A stretch of 41,459 bases of DNA from Choanephora cucurbitarum (GCA_025331435.1 JAIWNI010000161.1:1-41459); one strand, 5' to 3'. Positions 22,294 to 33,766 are shown, numbered from the stretch's first letter. Notes: a model not told the origin generated them from the sequence alone. Numbers and translations are program-made.

Positions 22294-23799
22294 TCATGGA
22301 GGTTTAGTAGGTTCAGACTTATTACCGATAAGGTACAGGCCGGAGGCAGATGTTGCTCTAGGACATGCTACGTACAGAAGAGACCGATTTAGAGCTTTAC
22401 CGCTAATATCGATACATACTCGATTGTATGTAGAACCTTGACTTTTATAAATCGTAACTGCTTCAGCAACTGTCAATGGAAAATGAGTCTTTTTGACTAA
22501 AAGAGAACTGTTTAGTCTTCGTTTAAAAACAAGTGTAACAGGATCTATGGGTGTCCAAATAGGAGAAGGCAAAAAATTAAAACTTGGGTTGTTTGAAATT
22601 TCAGCTCATTTCTTTGCCATAGTTTGCATCATCTAATAAGAGCCAAACTCTAATAGCTTGCTTTCCGAGTTCAGCACCAAGTACAAGTGTGTAGTAGCCG
22701 TAGTCAATCTTCTTGAGTGTGCCTGTTGTTCCATTGATCAAACCATCACTAGTATCTAAGCTGTTGGTAATCATGTATCGACCTCCAACTTTTAGGGTGA
22801 GCATCATGTGTAAGCCCATTGTTTTGTGAGCTGGAAGATCAGCATTTTGCATGTACTTCAGAAGACTCAGCTTAGCAATAGCACTGCACCTTTACCGACT
22901 ACTTGATCATGACAATCAGACTGAAGGCATTCCCCATCAATTTGCGCAAGAATATTGGCATTACAGTTGTTAACAGCATCATTAATGCTGAACAGTCTGA
23001 CTATGCAATCGTTCTTATCATTTGCAATATCTTGAGGTTAAGCTGGGAGCAGTCTTCTTCTAAATATGTTTGCATCGTTTTGAGTCATGCATCCTATTGC
23101 CATGTTATTCAGTGCTGGAGCGAACAATGCATCATCATGCTGCCTCATAATTTCAGTTAGTCTATGAACTTTGAAGCTATGCCAAATCTCTTGGACTCGT
23201 AGTTTGCGAAGTAAAAGATCTGCATTGCTACATAATGCAGAATATATTGACGAGCCCATAAAGGGGATAAGCTGAAGAAAATCACCAAAGAGAATAACAT
23301 GTCTGCCACCAAAAGGTTGTTCTGAGTTGAATATATCTCTTAAACTTTTATCGATCAATGAAAACAGTTTTGTAGATATCATGCTGATTTCGTCGATGAT
23401 CACAACTTTCAAATTAGCCAGAGCCATACCAATAGAATGAGATACTTCAGAACTTAATTCGTTTAATTCAGAATGATTAACTGGAAGGTGAAAGGCTGAA
23501 TGGACAGATTGACCATTGATGTTAAAGGCTGCTTTAACCGTAGGGGCAGTCAGAAGCACAGTAGGACTATTAAAGTCTCGATTTGTATCTTCATCATAAT
23601 GTTTGATGAGAGCTTGGTAGAGAGTTTTGATCAACATACTTTTGCTTGTACCAGCTCTACCAGTCACGAATAGTTTCAACGGTGCAGGACCATCAAGCCA
23701 TTCTTTGTTATGACAAATATGCTCGTTAACATGGTTAAGAAACGCACGCTGCGACATATTCAACTTTGAGAGCAAGTCGTAGAATTCGACAGAGGTCAA
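22294..23799 (-). pseudogene. PIF1-like helicase part of the Helentron protein
   Basis: The first block (23799-23038) has Walker A, but as GRAGTSKS instead of GxAGTGKS, and Walker B VIIDEISM. It also shows GGRHVILFGDFLQL and LTEIMRQ. A shifted middle part (about 23040-22860) leads to 22852-22601 (LKVGGRYMITNSLDT) and then to 22572-22294, with the late motifs VTIYKSQGSTY and SLLYVACPRATS. At least two frame breaks and a TGA separate the blocks. The Gly to Ser change in the P-loop would itself be expected to impair ATP binding. The family unwinds DNA during rolling-circle transposition. Confidence 0.85.
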
Positions 23800-24740
23800 T
23801 CTGTTTGGCCGAGTATATCGATCAATTTGAGCAACGGCTGATTCTTCTGTATTTCTTTCACATTGGCAACATATCGATCGGGATCGAGTTCATCATCTGC
23901 AATCATATTGTCTTCAAAATTGACGTTTAACTCACAGTCTGCTGGTCCTTGGTTGCACTTATCGTCAAGATTATTCATATTTACATTGGCAATACTAGCC
24001 CGAAATGGATTTATGACATTGGGAAGTCTTTCGTCTTCATTCGTCAAATCTTCGTTTACTTCGTTATTATCCATATCAGCCTGACGTTGTGCTTCGGCAA
24101 GGAACTCCTCAATGGATTCATCAGAAATCAAAGAAAATTTATTTCGATTACTCAAAATAATACCCTTGTTCTGTTCAAACTTATCGGCAACATCAATATT
24201 AATAAGATCAGCAACTTCATTGTTCCATGGCAAGTACAGCATCAACAAAGATTAAAAGTATACATCTGGATTCTTTTAAAGTGCTTGCAAATGGTATCAA
24301 ATGACCTTTGTTTGCTTTCTTTTCTTTACAAAGCCTAACTCAACCCTTCAAATAATGAACTTGTTTCCATCACTGGGATTTTCTTCATTCTCAGCATCAT
24401 CATTGGCATTATCAAGATTGTTGTCAGTTCTTTTAGCTCTTTTTTGACTGAAATACTTATAGTTTGCAACAATCTGAGCAAGACTCAAGTGGTTGAGTTC
24501 ATCTGGTCTTGCCTTATAATACTCAATCATTCCTTTTTTGTATATGTCATGCGTGTTTCTGTCCAGCATTTTTAGATCATCCTTCGACTTGAGCATGCGT
24601 TTACGGTATTCAGGTGGCCCAGAAGCGATAAACTCAGTTTTTCTACTTGCTTCACACATGAGAAGTTGTAGTAGATTGTAGGCGGCTTCTTTTGCTGATA
24701 CCTCACTAACATTATAGTATGCAGTTGCAATTTCTTTCAT
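23796..24740 (-). pseudogene. Linker between Rep and helicase of the Helentron protein
   Basis: Two minus-strand frames, 24740-24348 and 24248-23796. The first has EAAYNLLQLLMCEASRKTEF, a block typical of the region after the Rep Tyr motif in Helitron-like proteins, and a charged tail with NDDAENEENPSDG. The second is acidic and ends directly against the helicase frame (the two overlap by four bases). Assignment rests on order and partial family likeness. Confidence 0.6.
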
Positions 24741-24758
24741 GATCTTTCGTGATCCATC

Positions 24759-26267
24759 TTAATTTTCTATGCTTTCTTTCAAAACAGCAGAAAGATGATC
24801 AGAAACACTTCTATTACTTTTGTTGATGTATTGGACAATGTATGCGCAACAAGCATATAGATCCAGTATATATTGTATGTCGATGTTTGCTCTATGCATT
24901 TTAAGTATTTTCGCATTGAATTGGTTGATACAGACGTGCTTGACCTCACGCTTTAAGAAAACTTTAGATGTTTTAAAAGTGGATCTCACTGCCATCACAT
25001 GATCATTTTTGCTTAAGTTAAAAATACTTATGAATTGCTCAAAAGTAAGATTAGAAGATCTTGATGCATCGTAGTTATCATCCGAGTATTTTCGTACTTG
25101 TTTTTGCCAATATTTATAGTCAGAATTCTCTCTATCAGGTAAAAAGTCTAAAACAACTGTTTCATCCATTGGAAAGATGGGGATAGCTAATCGACAGGTT
25201 TTGTTTTTTTTTGCTTTTCTTGAAAGAGGTTTTTGTATGATGATGAGATTGTCTTGAGATGATCAACTCTTTCAAATTGTCATCAAAATTAGTATGATGA
25301 TCATTGCAAGTCATAACTGTATCAACAAAATCATAAACTTCTTTTCTGTTAGATTCTCGAATACGAGGATCCGTTGCTTCAAGATCAATGCTTGGTGCCT
25401 CATCTAACCAAATCATCATATGCGCATGGGGTAATCCTCTATGTTGGAATTCTTTGCGGAAGTAATGGTCTTTGATTGCAAAGTTACCAAATGGACCAGT
25501 TGGAGGCTTCCAGGTATTCTTCAAAATGTGAATCCTTTTGCCGAAATATTTGGCACATGTTACAGGATCAGATTGAATCAACCTTGCTTTTTCCTCACTT
25601 GATAGATTATTTGATTCTTCTTCAAAAATGATAACATCATCTATCACTTTTTTGGGTATCACTAGCAGTTCAGGTCATTTGGATTCGGCTGCTGAAAGTG
25701 TAACGAACAAAGTGGGGGAGCCTAACTAGCGGACCATTGCCATCAGATCAGATTGTTCCTTTTTCCAGAATGAAGGACTAGATCTAACTCTAGAGAGGAC
25801 TTTAAAAGCTTCATCTTTCTTGAGTGCTTCGTTCAATCCTTTATTCATGAGAATTTTGTCAACTGCTAAGGGATTCTCGAGTCTTGATTTAGACATTCGC
25901 ATCATTATGTTTACATGGCTAGCCAATGTCAGCAATTGCTTTTTTCTATCCATAAACAGAAGGAAGTCTGTTGTTTAGCAAATATTCGATCATGATGACG
26001 AGCTAATGACTCTGCTTCAGCATTAAAGCTTAAAGGCGACCCTTTATGTTTCGGATTTACGGTTGTGCCACCAAAGAGGGTTGAAAAAGCTAGTGACTCA
26101 ACATATTTATCAAGTAAGAGTGGCATTAGACTGTAGCCTTCAGCTGGTGCAATGCGCACACCTTTATCTTCTTGGATGATCCTTGCACTATATTCACCTG
26201 CAAACATTACTTCTTGACCACCAGGGTTCACTTCCCACATAAAAACATTATGAAAATCATCGGCCAA
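24759..26267 (-). pseudogene. Rep (HUH nuclease) part of the Helentron protein
   Basis: Blocks in order: 26267-25929 (FMWEVNPGGQEVMFAGEYSA); 25953-25726; then a readable stretch with LGSPTLFVTLSAAESK; 25662-25162 with the HUH motif FQHRGLPHAHMMIWL; and 25169-24759 with the Tyr motif ILDLYACCAYIVQYINKS. The HUH and Tyr residues of the nicking enzyme are still visible. TAG at 25726-25728 and TGA at 25675-25677 fall where Gln and Trp are expected. Frameshifts lie near 25945 and 25200. Not functional. Confidence 0.85.
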
Positions 26268-26289
26268 AGTATCACTTTCAATACTTGAT

Positions 26290-26960
26290 TCAGAGAATGC
26301 TTAAACAAATTGCTCGAATTCATGGCTTAGAGCAATCAGAGTACTTAATTGATTGTATTCTTCTTCAGAATCTCTAATCTTCATATTGTGTTTTATATAC
26401 GCTGCAGATCGACTTAGAATGCGAGTAGTATCCCAAATCTTTTTTTAAACTTACATTTCCAGCCATTTAATTGTTGCTATATGCTAGTCTTCGAGTCAGT
26501 TTGACTTCAATGACATTAGTATCAGTGACCAATCTTGGAACACAAGACATGGTTTTATGGACTGACACAGGCACATGTACAATGCCCCCCTTTACTTTTG
26601 TACTGGCCGCGTAGACTAAGCACAGCATAAATGGATTGAAAAATATGACGAGCCGACACCAATCTTTCCTCTACCCTATTTGAACAAGTGAGTGCTCCTG
26701 GGATTTCCGGAAGCTCAAGTCCATTTGAAACATAATGTTTGGGTTTGTGTAGCTTTTTCACATATAGTGAACAATTGAAGCAAAAAATATCAGAATTCTG
26801 ATGTTGATTAAATTTAAACACATCATCAATGAACTCTTGACTTGCGTTACGTGCAAGCAATGAATTTTTCGTTACTGATTTAGTTTGGTCTGGGAACCAA
26901 AGACCACCACAACAGACACAAACTACAGTTGGGCCCTTTCTAATCTCAGCTTGATACTTT
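26290..26960 (-). pseudogene. Cys-rich N-terminal block of the Helentron protein (DUF6570-like)
   Basis: The minus strand reads VVCVCCGGLWFPDQ near 26930, then 26860-26555 with FCFNCSLYVKKLHKPKHYVS, NGLELPEIPGALTCSN and a broken run corresponding to a VHVPVSV motif near 26560. This order of Cys pairs and NGL..IP is what I associate with DUF6570-type domains in front of Helitron-like Rep regions. Frame breaks occur near 26570, and there is a stop near 26280. Confidence 0.6.
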
Positions 26961-27059
26961 TGAACAACCAGGTCAAACCTATTAGTATCATTTTGATCAC
27001 TCTTTAAATAAAATTGAGGTTAGTTGAAACTTTTACATTAAAAGAAGCCACAGTACGAA

Positions 27060-27420
27060 AATCAATTTTTACCTCAAGTTGTCGTCTTTTTTGACGTGAA
27101 GGTCTACGGTTTTTTGTGTTTCATCTTCTGGCCTCTCCAATTTGAACTTCATTTTCTGGAGCATTAGTCTCCCTTTTTCGTTGACGCGATACTCTCCTGT
27201 TTTCAGCATTTCATCTTCAGGCTTCATCAATTTGAGCTTGACTAAGCGAAACAGTGTCCTCTCTTCTTCTTTGACATGATGATCGTCGGTTTTCTGTGTT
27301 TCTTCTTCTTACTTCTTCGATTAGAGCTTCGTTTAATGGAGTATGAGTTTCTCTTCTTCGTCGACGTGATGTTCTTTGATTCTCCCTATTCTGTCTTCTA
27401 AGTCTTTCAGGGGAGTTTAT
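27060..27420 (-). repeat. Arginine-rich tandem repeats encoded in the Helentron N-terminus
   Basis: Four degenerate units of roughly 87-90 bases read on the minus strand as RENQRTSRRRRRE, NTENRRSSCQRRRE, NAENRRVSRQRKRE and NTKNRRPSRQKRR, separated by about 15 residues of the type THTPLNEALIEEVRR. They are highly basic and likely helical. Similar arginine-rich repeats occur at the N-termini of Helitron-like proteins, where a nucleic-acid-binding or nuclear-targeting role is plausible but unproven. Confidence 0.65.
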
Positions 27421-27693
27421 TGCTTAGTCTGGTCAGCGTCATCTTGGTTCTCAGTCGAATCTTGATTATGATTAGTATTCAAAGAGTAGGTCTCGTATAC
27501 AAAGTCTGGATCTCGGTTGAGTCGTCTTTTTCGACCACTTTTCCCTAAGAGTTAGGTCGTCTGTCATAATATATGATAAAGCAGCAATCAAACATATAAA
27601 ATTTTAAAATAAAATTACTATAATATTAAACAGCAATCACCAAAAAAGGGAAATGTGGGAAATAAGGTGAGATTTCTGTTTTATTTCTTCTTG

Positions 27694-27751
27694 TTTTGTC
27701 TCGTCCTGTCCGATTATGTCCCGTGATATGCCAGGACAAGACAAGACAAAA
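27694..27751. repeat. Long imperfect hairpin upstream of the Helentron
   Basis: Arms 27694-27711 (TTTTGTCTCGTCCTGTCC) and 27734-27751 (GGACAAGACAAGACAAAA) pair over 18 positions with two mismatches and a 22-base loop. It lies about 130 bases beyond the likely Helentron start, so it may be the element's 5' terminal structure or a small foldback relic. Confidence 0.75.
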
Positions 27752-28402
27752 TTTTTGCGGACTAAAATAAAAGGGCTTCTCCTACTAAGAAAACGCCTTT
27801 AAAAAATGTAATGCATCTAATCATCCCAAAAATTTATTCGAATTAAATAATAACAATAATAATATAAACTTTAATTTTGATTAAAAATTATAAAAAATAA
27901 AATTAAATGCGGGATGCAACCGGTGCAACTTTATTATAATCATATATTAAAAAATATATAAAAATATAAATTTTTGAAGACTTTTATTTTATCTAATTAT
28001 TAGACCATATTTTTGCCAAAAAAATTTCCAGATAAATGTTCAAAAACAAATCAATATTTGATTGTGTTTTTCTAAATTTTTGAGCCTTCTAATAATTATT
28101 TAAAAAACATCTGTTTAAAAGTTTTTTAAATTAACAAAAAAAATTTTTTAGTTTTGATAAACCAAATTTTTCACAAGGTTGTCAAAAATGACGTTTATAA
28201 AGTAGAAGAAATATTTTACTTACTTTGACTTTTTAGAAAAATTAAAAATTTTTTAAGTTTTGTGGTGAATTTATATAAATAATATATTTTTATTTTTTTT
28301 TAATGATATTGCTTAAAAACGGCCTAGCTTTGTTTTGGCGAAATATAAGATTTTATAATACTTTTGTTTAGATCTGAATTTTTTAGGTTTCGCGTTTTGG
28401 AA
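27752..28402. other. Very AT-rich spacer
   Basis: About 650 bases of A/T-rich sequence with many A and T runs, no reading frame of note and no shared repeat. It probably represents old non-coding or eroded sequence at the LINE insertion site. Confidence 0.6.
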
Positions 28403-28416
28403 TTAGTGTGTTAATG
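28403..28416. repeat. LINE target-site duplication, left copy
   Basis: TTAGTGTGTTAATG, repeated exactly at 33767-33780. It is directly followed by the element's tail (T-run on the plus strand, A-tail on the element strand), which could extend the duplication by up to six T. Confidence 0.9.
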
Positions 28417-28474
28417 TTTTTTTTTTGTTTTAAGTGTAGACCTTATTTAAACAGCGAAAATTGAGAAATCAAAT

Positions 28475-31400
28475 TTAACTATGTACAAGTGGAAGGTCCA
28501 CCCAGAAAAATTCGAAAGCTATTGGCTGGCGCCAATCCTTCTGTTCAAATATACACCGGTAGTGATACCGCCAGAGCGCACTCAGCCCGACTGCCAGGAC
28601 TAAAAGTTTCTGGGGTTGCCAGAGATGAAACTCAATGTCTGATAGCGAAATCAACGCTGTCCGCAGAGTCAAAGGGAACGGAAAGGCTGCAGGGAGGCCA
28701 GTATACCCCAGTATCGTTTGCCAATACTCCCACTTGATGGGTCAGTCCACCCAGAAATGGTACAAGGATTCGACCTCAACCCCGCAAAAGCGACAAAGAG
28801 GAGAAGAGATGGAACGAATTCCCCAAGCATGCAACTTCTCAGCTGTGCCAATGCTCCCGTGTAATAGGCGCCACCAAGGATTGAAGGCCTTCTGCGGTAA
28901 GCGAAGCGACCAAAAACATTTCCATCGAGACGTTGGCAGCCGGAGAGGCGGTGGCACCAAATGGGGAACTGAGGAATGTAGCACAGTCCGATTGGTCTGC
29001 CAAAACTCACGTATAGCACGTAACGAGGCCTGTAACACCACTGACGGACCCCAACGGCCATCTACGACTGTCCACTCTTCCACAGACGGCAAGTACGTGG
29101 AGAACGCAGGCAGAGGAGAAGCTACAGGTACCTCGTGGCTAGGCTCAATAAAGCGACAGTAACCCTGGATTGCCGGAAGGAGAACGCAGGAGAAAGGAGC
29201 ATTTGTGTCGGACAGAAAATGAGTGTCAAAGAGTCGAATCAACAGCGGACGAGAGGCGCGAAAGTAAGCTCGACTAGCATCCAACGTCTGAGTGACAGAG
29301 TTGTAGCAGAGCAGGTCTTTGAGGAGGTAATGGGATGGAATTCTTGGTAATGGGAGCGTAGAATTCCGGCCAGGCCGTAGAAGTAGTAATAAAGGGATCC
29401 AGCATCCAGTGTAGTGGCCACGAGGACGAAATGGTCAAGGATGGTAAGCGTTCAACCAGGCGTAAAAGATGAAGGACCGGTGACACCTTACGAAAGAATG
29501 GCCGGAACAAGCTGGGTGACAGCAAAATAGGTAAAAAGGAGACATGCCCAGTATTTACTTGGAAGTAATTGAGCAGCCAAGGTGTGAGGAAGTCAGTCGG
29601 GAGAGGGTTTTGAATCATACGTTTGAGATAGACCAGGTGAAGAGCCAGAGCCTGATCCTTTAAGTCGATGACACCTAATCCGCCTTCACAACGAGGCCGA
29701 CATATAGCTTGCCAACTAGGTTTGGGCCAAAAAGGAAGCGCAAGAGCACGAACCATAGTGCGGATCTGAGACAGCAAAGGTTCGGGTAAAGTGATCACCC
29801 GCATGAGATGCCAAAGACGGCTCAGAACAAGACTATCGATCACAACTGAAAGCCCCCTCATAGAAAGACGATGAGATCGGATATGCTCCGAGATTGCCGA
29901 CAGCTTTATACGCAGTTTGTCCAAAAAATCATCCAGTTGAAGCGTGCTAGAATAGAGTGGGTAGCCGAGGAGAGTCACTGCAGAAGGAGACGCAGCATCA
30001 TGCCAAGCAATGCCCATCGAGTCACATATGTCCATCCAAGCTGACGAGCTAGCATCACTTAACGATACGATAGTAGTCTTGCCTATGTTAGTCCTAGCGT
30101 TGGAAGCCCGAGAGTACAGGTGCAGAGCATCCAAAAGAGAAGGCCATTCGTCTGGGGAAGACAAAAAAATCTCGAGATCATCAGCGTAAGCTAACAGCTT
30201 CAGAGGGGCAACCGGTGTTGTACGGCGTGAAGCATCCAGCGGAGAGGCGAGTAAGCGACGAGTTGGACTGGCCACAAGGACAGACATGCCGCGAAAAAGA
30301 CGGCTGGCTAAGATAAATCTCAACAACGGTTCGTATGCCAAATTAAAAAGTAGAGGTGAAAGAGGATCACCTTGTCGAAGGCCCCGGCGTTGTAATACCG
30401 GAGACCTCATCCAACCGTTGATAGATATCCGGATCTTTGTCTGAAAGAAGAGTGTAGATAGACAGCGTACTAGTACCGGGGGAAACCAAACCGCTGAAGC
30501 ACCTGACGAAGGTAGTCAGGATGAACACGGTCGTATGCCTTCTCCGCATCAAGAAGAACAGCAACCGAGTCATCCGAAGATCCAGAAGCCCGCAGAGTAG
30601 ACATCAACACATGATTAATCCAACCATTATCAGAAATCAGCCGTTGGGGCAGAAAACCGGTTTGGTATGGGTTAATCAAATCTGGGAGGACTACATTCAG
30701 TCGATTGGCAATGAGTTTAGTAAAAATCTTAGCATCAGCATTGATGAGGGATAAAGGACGCTAGTTTTTCAATGTAGTAGGGTCTCCCTTCTTGTACAAA
30801 AGAACCATCCTCGTATATTGCCAAGAAGCTGGCAGATAACCGAAAAACGCATCCCGAAGAATGGCTAGTAGCAGATGTAGAACTGGGGTGTGCTTGAAAA
30901 CCAGATATCGATACAATTCGAACGGCAGGCCGTCCAGCCCTGGACTCTTTCCCGAAGGCGCACGTTGTAGTAAAGCCTGTGGTTCGTCCACTGTGGGAGG
31001 GTCGACTAACAGGTATTGTTCTTCAACGGAAAGACCAACGTCTGAAGGGATAGCCGTCAAAAGGGTATCCACTGCGTCTTGATTTATAGGTTCGGGGTCA
31101 TACAGATCTGTATAGAACAAAGTAGCCTCGCTCAACATCCCATCGACATCCTGTCGTAGCTCTCCTGTTGTGGAATCTCGAAGTCCATAAATGGTCTGCG
31201 CGTTAAGGCGAGCCTTTAGTGTACGATAGAAGTACTTGTTATTACGCTCCCCTGCCTCGTGCCATCGAGTGGCTGTGCGCAGTCGGTACTGTGCCGTCTC
31301 CCTTTCCAGAAGCTGTTCAATTCGAGAATCCAGCCGGGCAAGATGAGTCCGCAGATCAGTATGAATTTCTGTAGGCGATGTGGAAGACAGCTCACGCAAT

Positions 31401-32464
31401 AATGCTTGCCTCTCTTGTTGTAGGCGGGACACAACGTGCTTAGCCCGAGAAGAAGAAAGGCGATTGACTGAGTGTGCCACCTGACGCAACAACCGTTTAA
31501 AATACTCCCAAGCCTCCCGTCGCAGACCTACCTCAGTCAAAGAAGGAGGTGATCGCGATGCTCCATCCTCCGGAGGAAGACGAGGAACAGGTGGGGTGAT
31601 GTTCAATCGAGAAAGATCCTGGGACTCAAAAAAGGTGATGACGCTCTGGTCCAGAAAATTGCAGAAGCGGTCATCCCGAAGCAACAACGGATTAAAACGC
31701 CAAGCTCCAGGTCCGATATTCACTTGATTCAAGGCAAGGTCAAAGGACAAAAGACTATGGTCTGTTCAGCCTGACGGTAGATGGTGAATCTGCTGATGTC
31801 TAATGGTGGCTTGTTCAGAGGATAGGATGTAAACATAGTCCAAAGTTGTACGGATGGAACTATTGGTGCTACTCGTAAAGGTGGGTAGACCCTCTGGGAA
31901 GCAATTGGAGTAACGGGCGCAAAGCCAGTCCATCCAAGGCGAAACCAACGGATGTCCTCTAAAGGCACGATCGGTCATATCCGAATTAAGATCCCCGAGT
32001 ATAAAAGTAGGCGGGATTTGGTCATAAGAGTCAGAGAAGACGGGAACCTGTGACATCAAGGTATCAAAGAATAAGCGTCTCTCGGTGAGTGTAGGAGGGA
32101 CATATAGATTGAGGATGAACCAAATGGGACTATCCCGATGGTCATTAATATAGACCAGAGAGCAGCGCCCATCAATGAAATCCCTCGCCTCTTTGACAGA
32201 AAGTTGAGGGTTGAGACATATAACGGCAGTATGCCAGTTAGCATGAGTAGACATATTAGGAAAAAGGAAGGTACGAAATTTGGATAAGTGAGAATCGGTA
32301 AACGCAGCAGCTTGAGAAGGAAGGACATCTTGGATACACAAGATGTCGAGATGTAGGGACCGTGATTTTAAATGAGTGAGAAAATGGTTGCGCAGTTGTG
32401 GATGAGCATCTTTGAATATACTGCGAACATTCAAAGAGCCGATACGAATTGAAGACTTATTCAT
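28475..32464 (-). pseudogene. LINE ORF2: AP endonuclease, reverse transcriptase, zinc-binding tail
   Basis: Starts at ATG 32462-32464, overlapping the ORF1 stop. Endonuclease motifs: IGSLNVRS, FILGDLNSD, TLDYVYI and TDHSLLS. RT motifs: RPLSLINADAKI, LLDAEKAYDRVH, RRGLRQGDPLSP and AYADDLEIF, with the catalytic YADD present. The C-terminus has a zf-RVT-like stretch (WWRLLHGSIGTAEKLH, then CRFCG..HFW). Stops in frame: TGA 31766-31768, just before TDH; TAG 30761-30763, where NWRP is expected (Trp to stop); and TGA 28742-28744 after HFWVD, beyond which the same frame continues to 28475. Frameshifts near 30500-30440 and 29310. The normal protein nicks DNA and reverse-transcribes the element RNA at the nick; this copy cannot. 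Confidence 0.9.
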
Positions 32465-33663
32465 TACACCCTACGGGCGGACAGAGATGATGCTGTAGTC
32501 TCCGCCGGCGTGGTGGAACTCTGCTCTAGAACCGGGATTTCCAGATCCATATCCTTCGCCTGACTTAAGGTCGCCTCATATCGCAGCTCTATATCTTCTG
32601 AACTAGGAGAATCATCTTCCATACCCCTCATTGGAGCAGCGGCCGTATCTGGAGCCCAACGGGAAGCCTCCGAGCCCTCTCCTGTATATGTCTTGTTAGG
32701 AACATCTGCACTCAGGTCTCGTCTCTCAATAGCACCCCGGGTCTGCTTGATCTGCTCATACTCAGCGATCAATGGCGAGTCCTCAATCTCCTCCTGCAAC
32801 TTATCCCGCTTTTGTTTACAAAAGCGTGTAGTGTGGCCCTTCTCTCCACATCCGTAACATTTTTGATTCATTAGTTTAGGGCATTCTTTGCGAACATGAC
32901 CCGCTTGTCGACAATAAAAGCAAATCGGAGCCGCGCCCCTGAAAGATGCTGGGGCATGCTTGTTCCAGAAGCTTAAATAGAGTTGGCGACTGAGCTGTTG
33001 AATGGGAACTGTCGCACCTGAACTCGTTGAAGATGCTGGAGTATGAGTGTCGATTACGAAGCTAATCTTGCCATCGAAAAATCCCTCACAAGTAAACTGC
33101 TTAATTTGATGGACAGTACCATAATGTTGTAGGGAATCTTTTAAGCCCTGCAATAACTCTCCCTCCGCTGGGATGTGAAGCAAAGTGAGAGCCACATGAA
33201 CAAAATTTTTCGCATGAGCTCCACTTGAGGTGGGAGTACCAACAAAGTTACGGGCTCCAATGGTGATACCCTGTTCCATAGCCTTGCGGCGATCATCCCC
33301 AGAGACAAAGCGAGCTTCGATGAGCATATCTCCCTTTCCAGGGTTGGACGTGTATCCACTCAAATGTTGAAACCCTGTGACCGGCCCAATGTTTTCCCGA
33401 ATTGACCTGTAAGTGTCGATATGTGTCGCAAACATACCAGCTGGAAAAGAGAATAAGACGGAGCCATCTGTAAGTGCCTGTTGGACCAAACTAGCAGCTC
33501 TGCGATTGATAATCTCAGACTCAAAATCTGGAGAACTGAATAGGGTCTCAGGAACATATTTAACACGCGTCTCTTGAACACCAGATCGCGGTGAATAAGG
33601 AATGCGCATCTGGTTGCCAATGGCAGCCACTGTTGCCCAAGGTATATCTCCCCGGGACGTCAT
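32464..33663 (-). CDS. LINE ORF1, nucleic-acid-binding protein, intact
   Basis: 399 residues from ATG 33661-33663 to TAA 32464-32466, uninterrupted. It carries two CCHC zinc knuckles near residues 245-280: CFYCRQAGHVRKEC and CYGCGEKGHTTRFC, both with CX2CX4HX4C spacing. The region before them is probably an RNA-recognition-like or single-strand-binding domain, but I see no decisive motif. The C-terminal third is acidic and low in complexity (EDDSPSSEDIEL). ORF1 proteins of this type coat LINE RNA in a ribonucleoprotein. Its stop overlaps the ORF2 start as TAATG, which suggests coupled translation of ORF2. Confidence 0.9.
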   Translation of the reverse strand: MTSRGDIPWATVAAIGNQMRIPYSPRSGVQETRVKYVPETLFSSPDFESEIINRRAASLVQQALTDGSVLFSFPAGMFATHIDTYRSIRENIGPVTGFQHLSGYTSNPGKGDMLIEARFVSGDDRRKAMEQGITIGARNFVGTPTSSGAHAKNFVHVALTLLHIPAEGELLQGLKDSLQHYGTVHQIKQFTCEGFFDGKISFVIDTHTPASSTSSGATVPIQQLSRQLYLSFWNKHAPASFRGAAPICFYCRQAGHVRKECPKLMNQKCYGCGEKGHTTRFCKQKRDKLQEEIEDSPLIAEYEQIKQTRGAIERRDLSADVPNKTYTGEGSEASRWAPDTAAAPMRGMEDDSPSSEDIELRYEATLSQAKDMDLEIPVLEQSSTTPAETTASSLSARRV

Positions 33664-33766
33664 AGACAGTGAAAGGTATTGGAGAAATTAAAAAGAAGGT
33701 TGGTAGTGCTAGTAGTAATATGTTGCTCTCAAACTATATTCTAGTGATGAATATACGAAGGAGCTT

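Larger units (their letters stand above)
21500..27567 (-). mobile_element. Helentron-type rolling-circle element, heavily decayed
   Basis: Read on the minus strand, fragments appear in the fixed order of Helentrons: basic repeat-rich N-terminus, Cys-rich block, Rep with HUH and Tyr motifs, PIF1-like helicase, then a C-terminal apurinic-type endonuclease. The endonuclease separates it from the family A and B Helitrons in the same window. Ends are not defined; the 5' side is set at a possible ATG at 27565-27567 and the 3' side just past the endonuclease tail. Confidence 0.75.
28417..33766 (-). mobile_element. Full-length LINE (non-LTR retrotransposon)
   Basis: About 5.35 kb on the minus strand: a ~100-base 5' leader, ORF1 with zinc knuckles, ORF2 with AP endonuclease and reverse transcriptase, and an interrupted A-tail (A-run with one C) at 28417-28431. 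The whole is flanked by a 14-bp direct repeat. The exact duplication and complete 5' end indicate a single target-primed insertion. The sequence is visibly richer in GC than its neighbours. No RNase H domain is evident. Confidence 0.92.

Noticed and set aside
28489..29350. Plus-strand frames up to 175 codons
   Set aside because: They are antisense to LINE ORF2, whose minus-strand protein motifs are clear.
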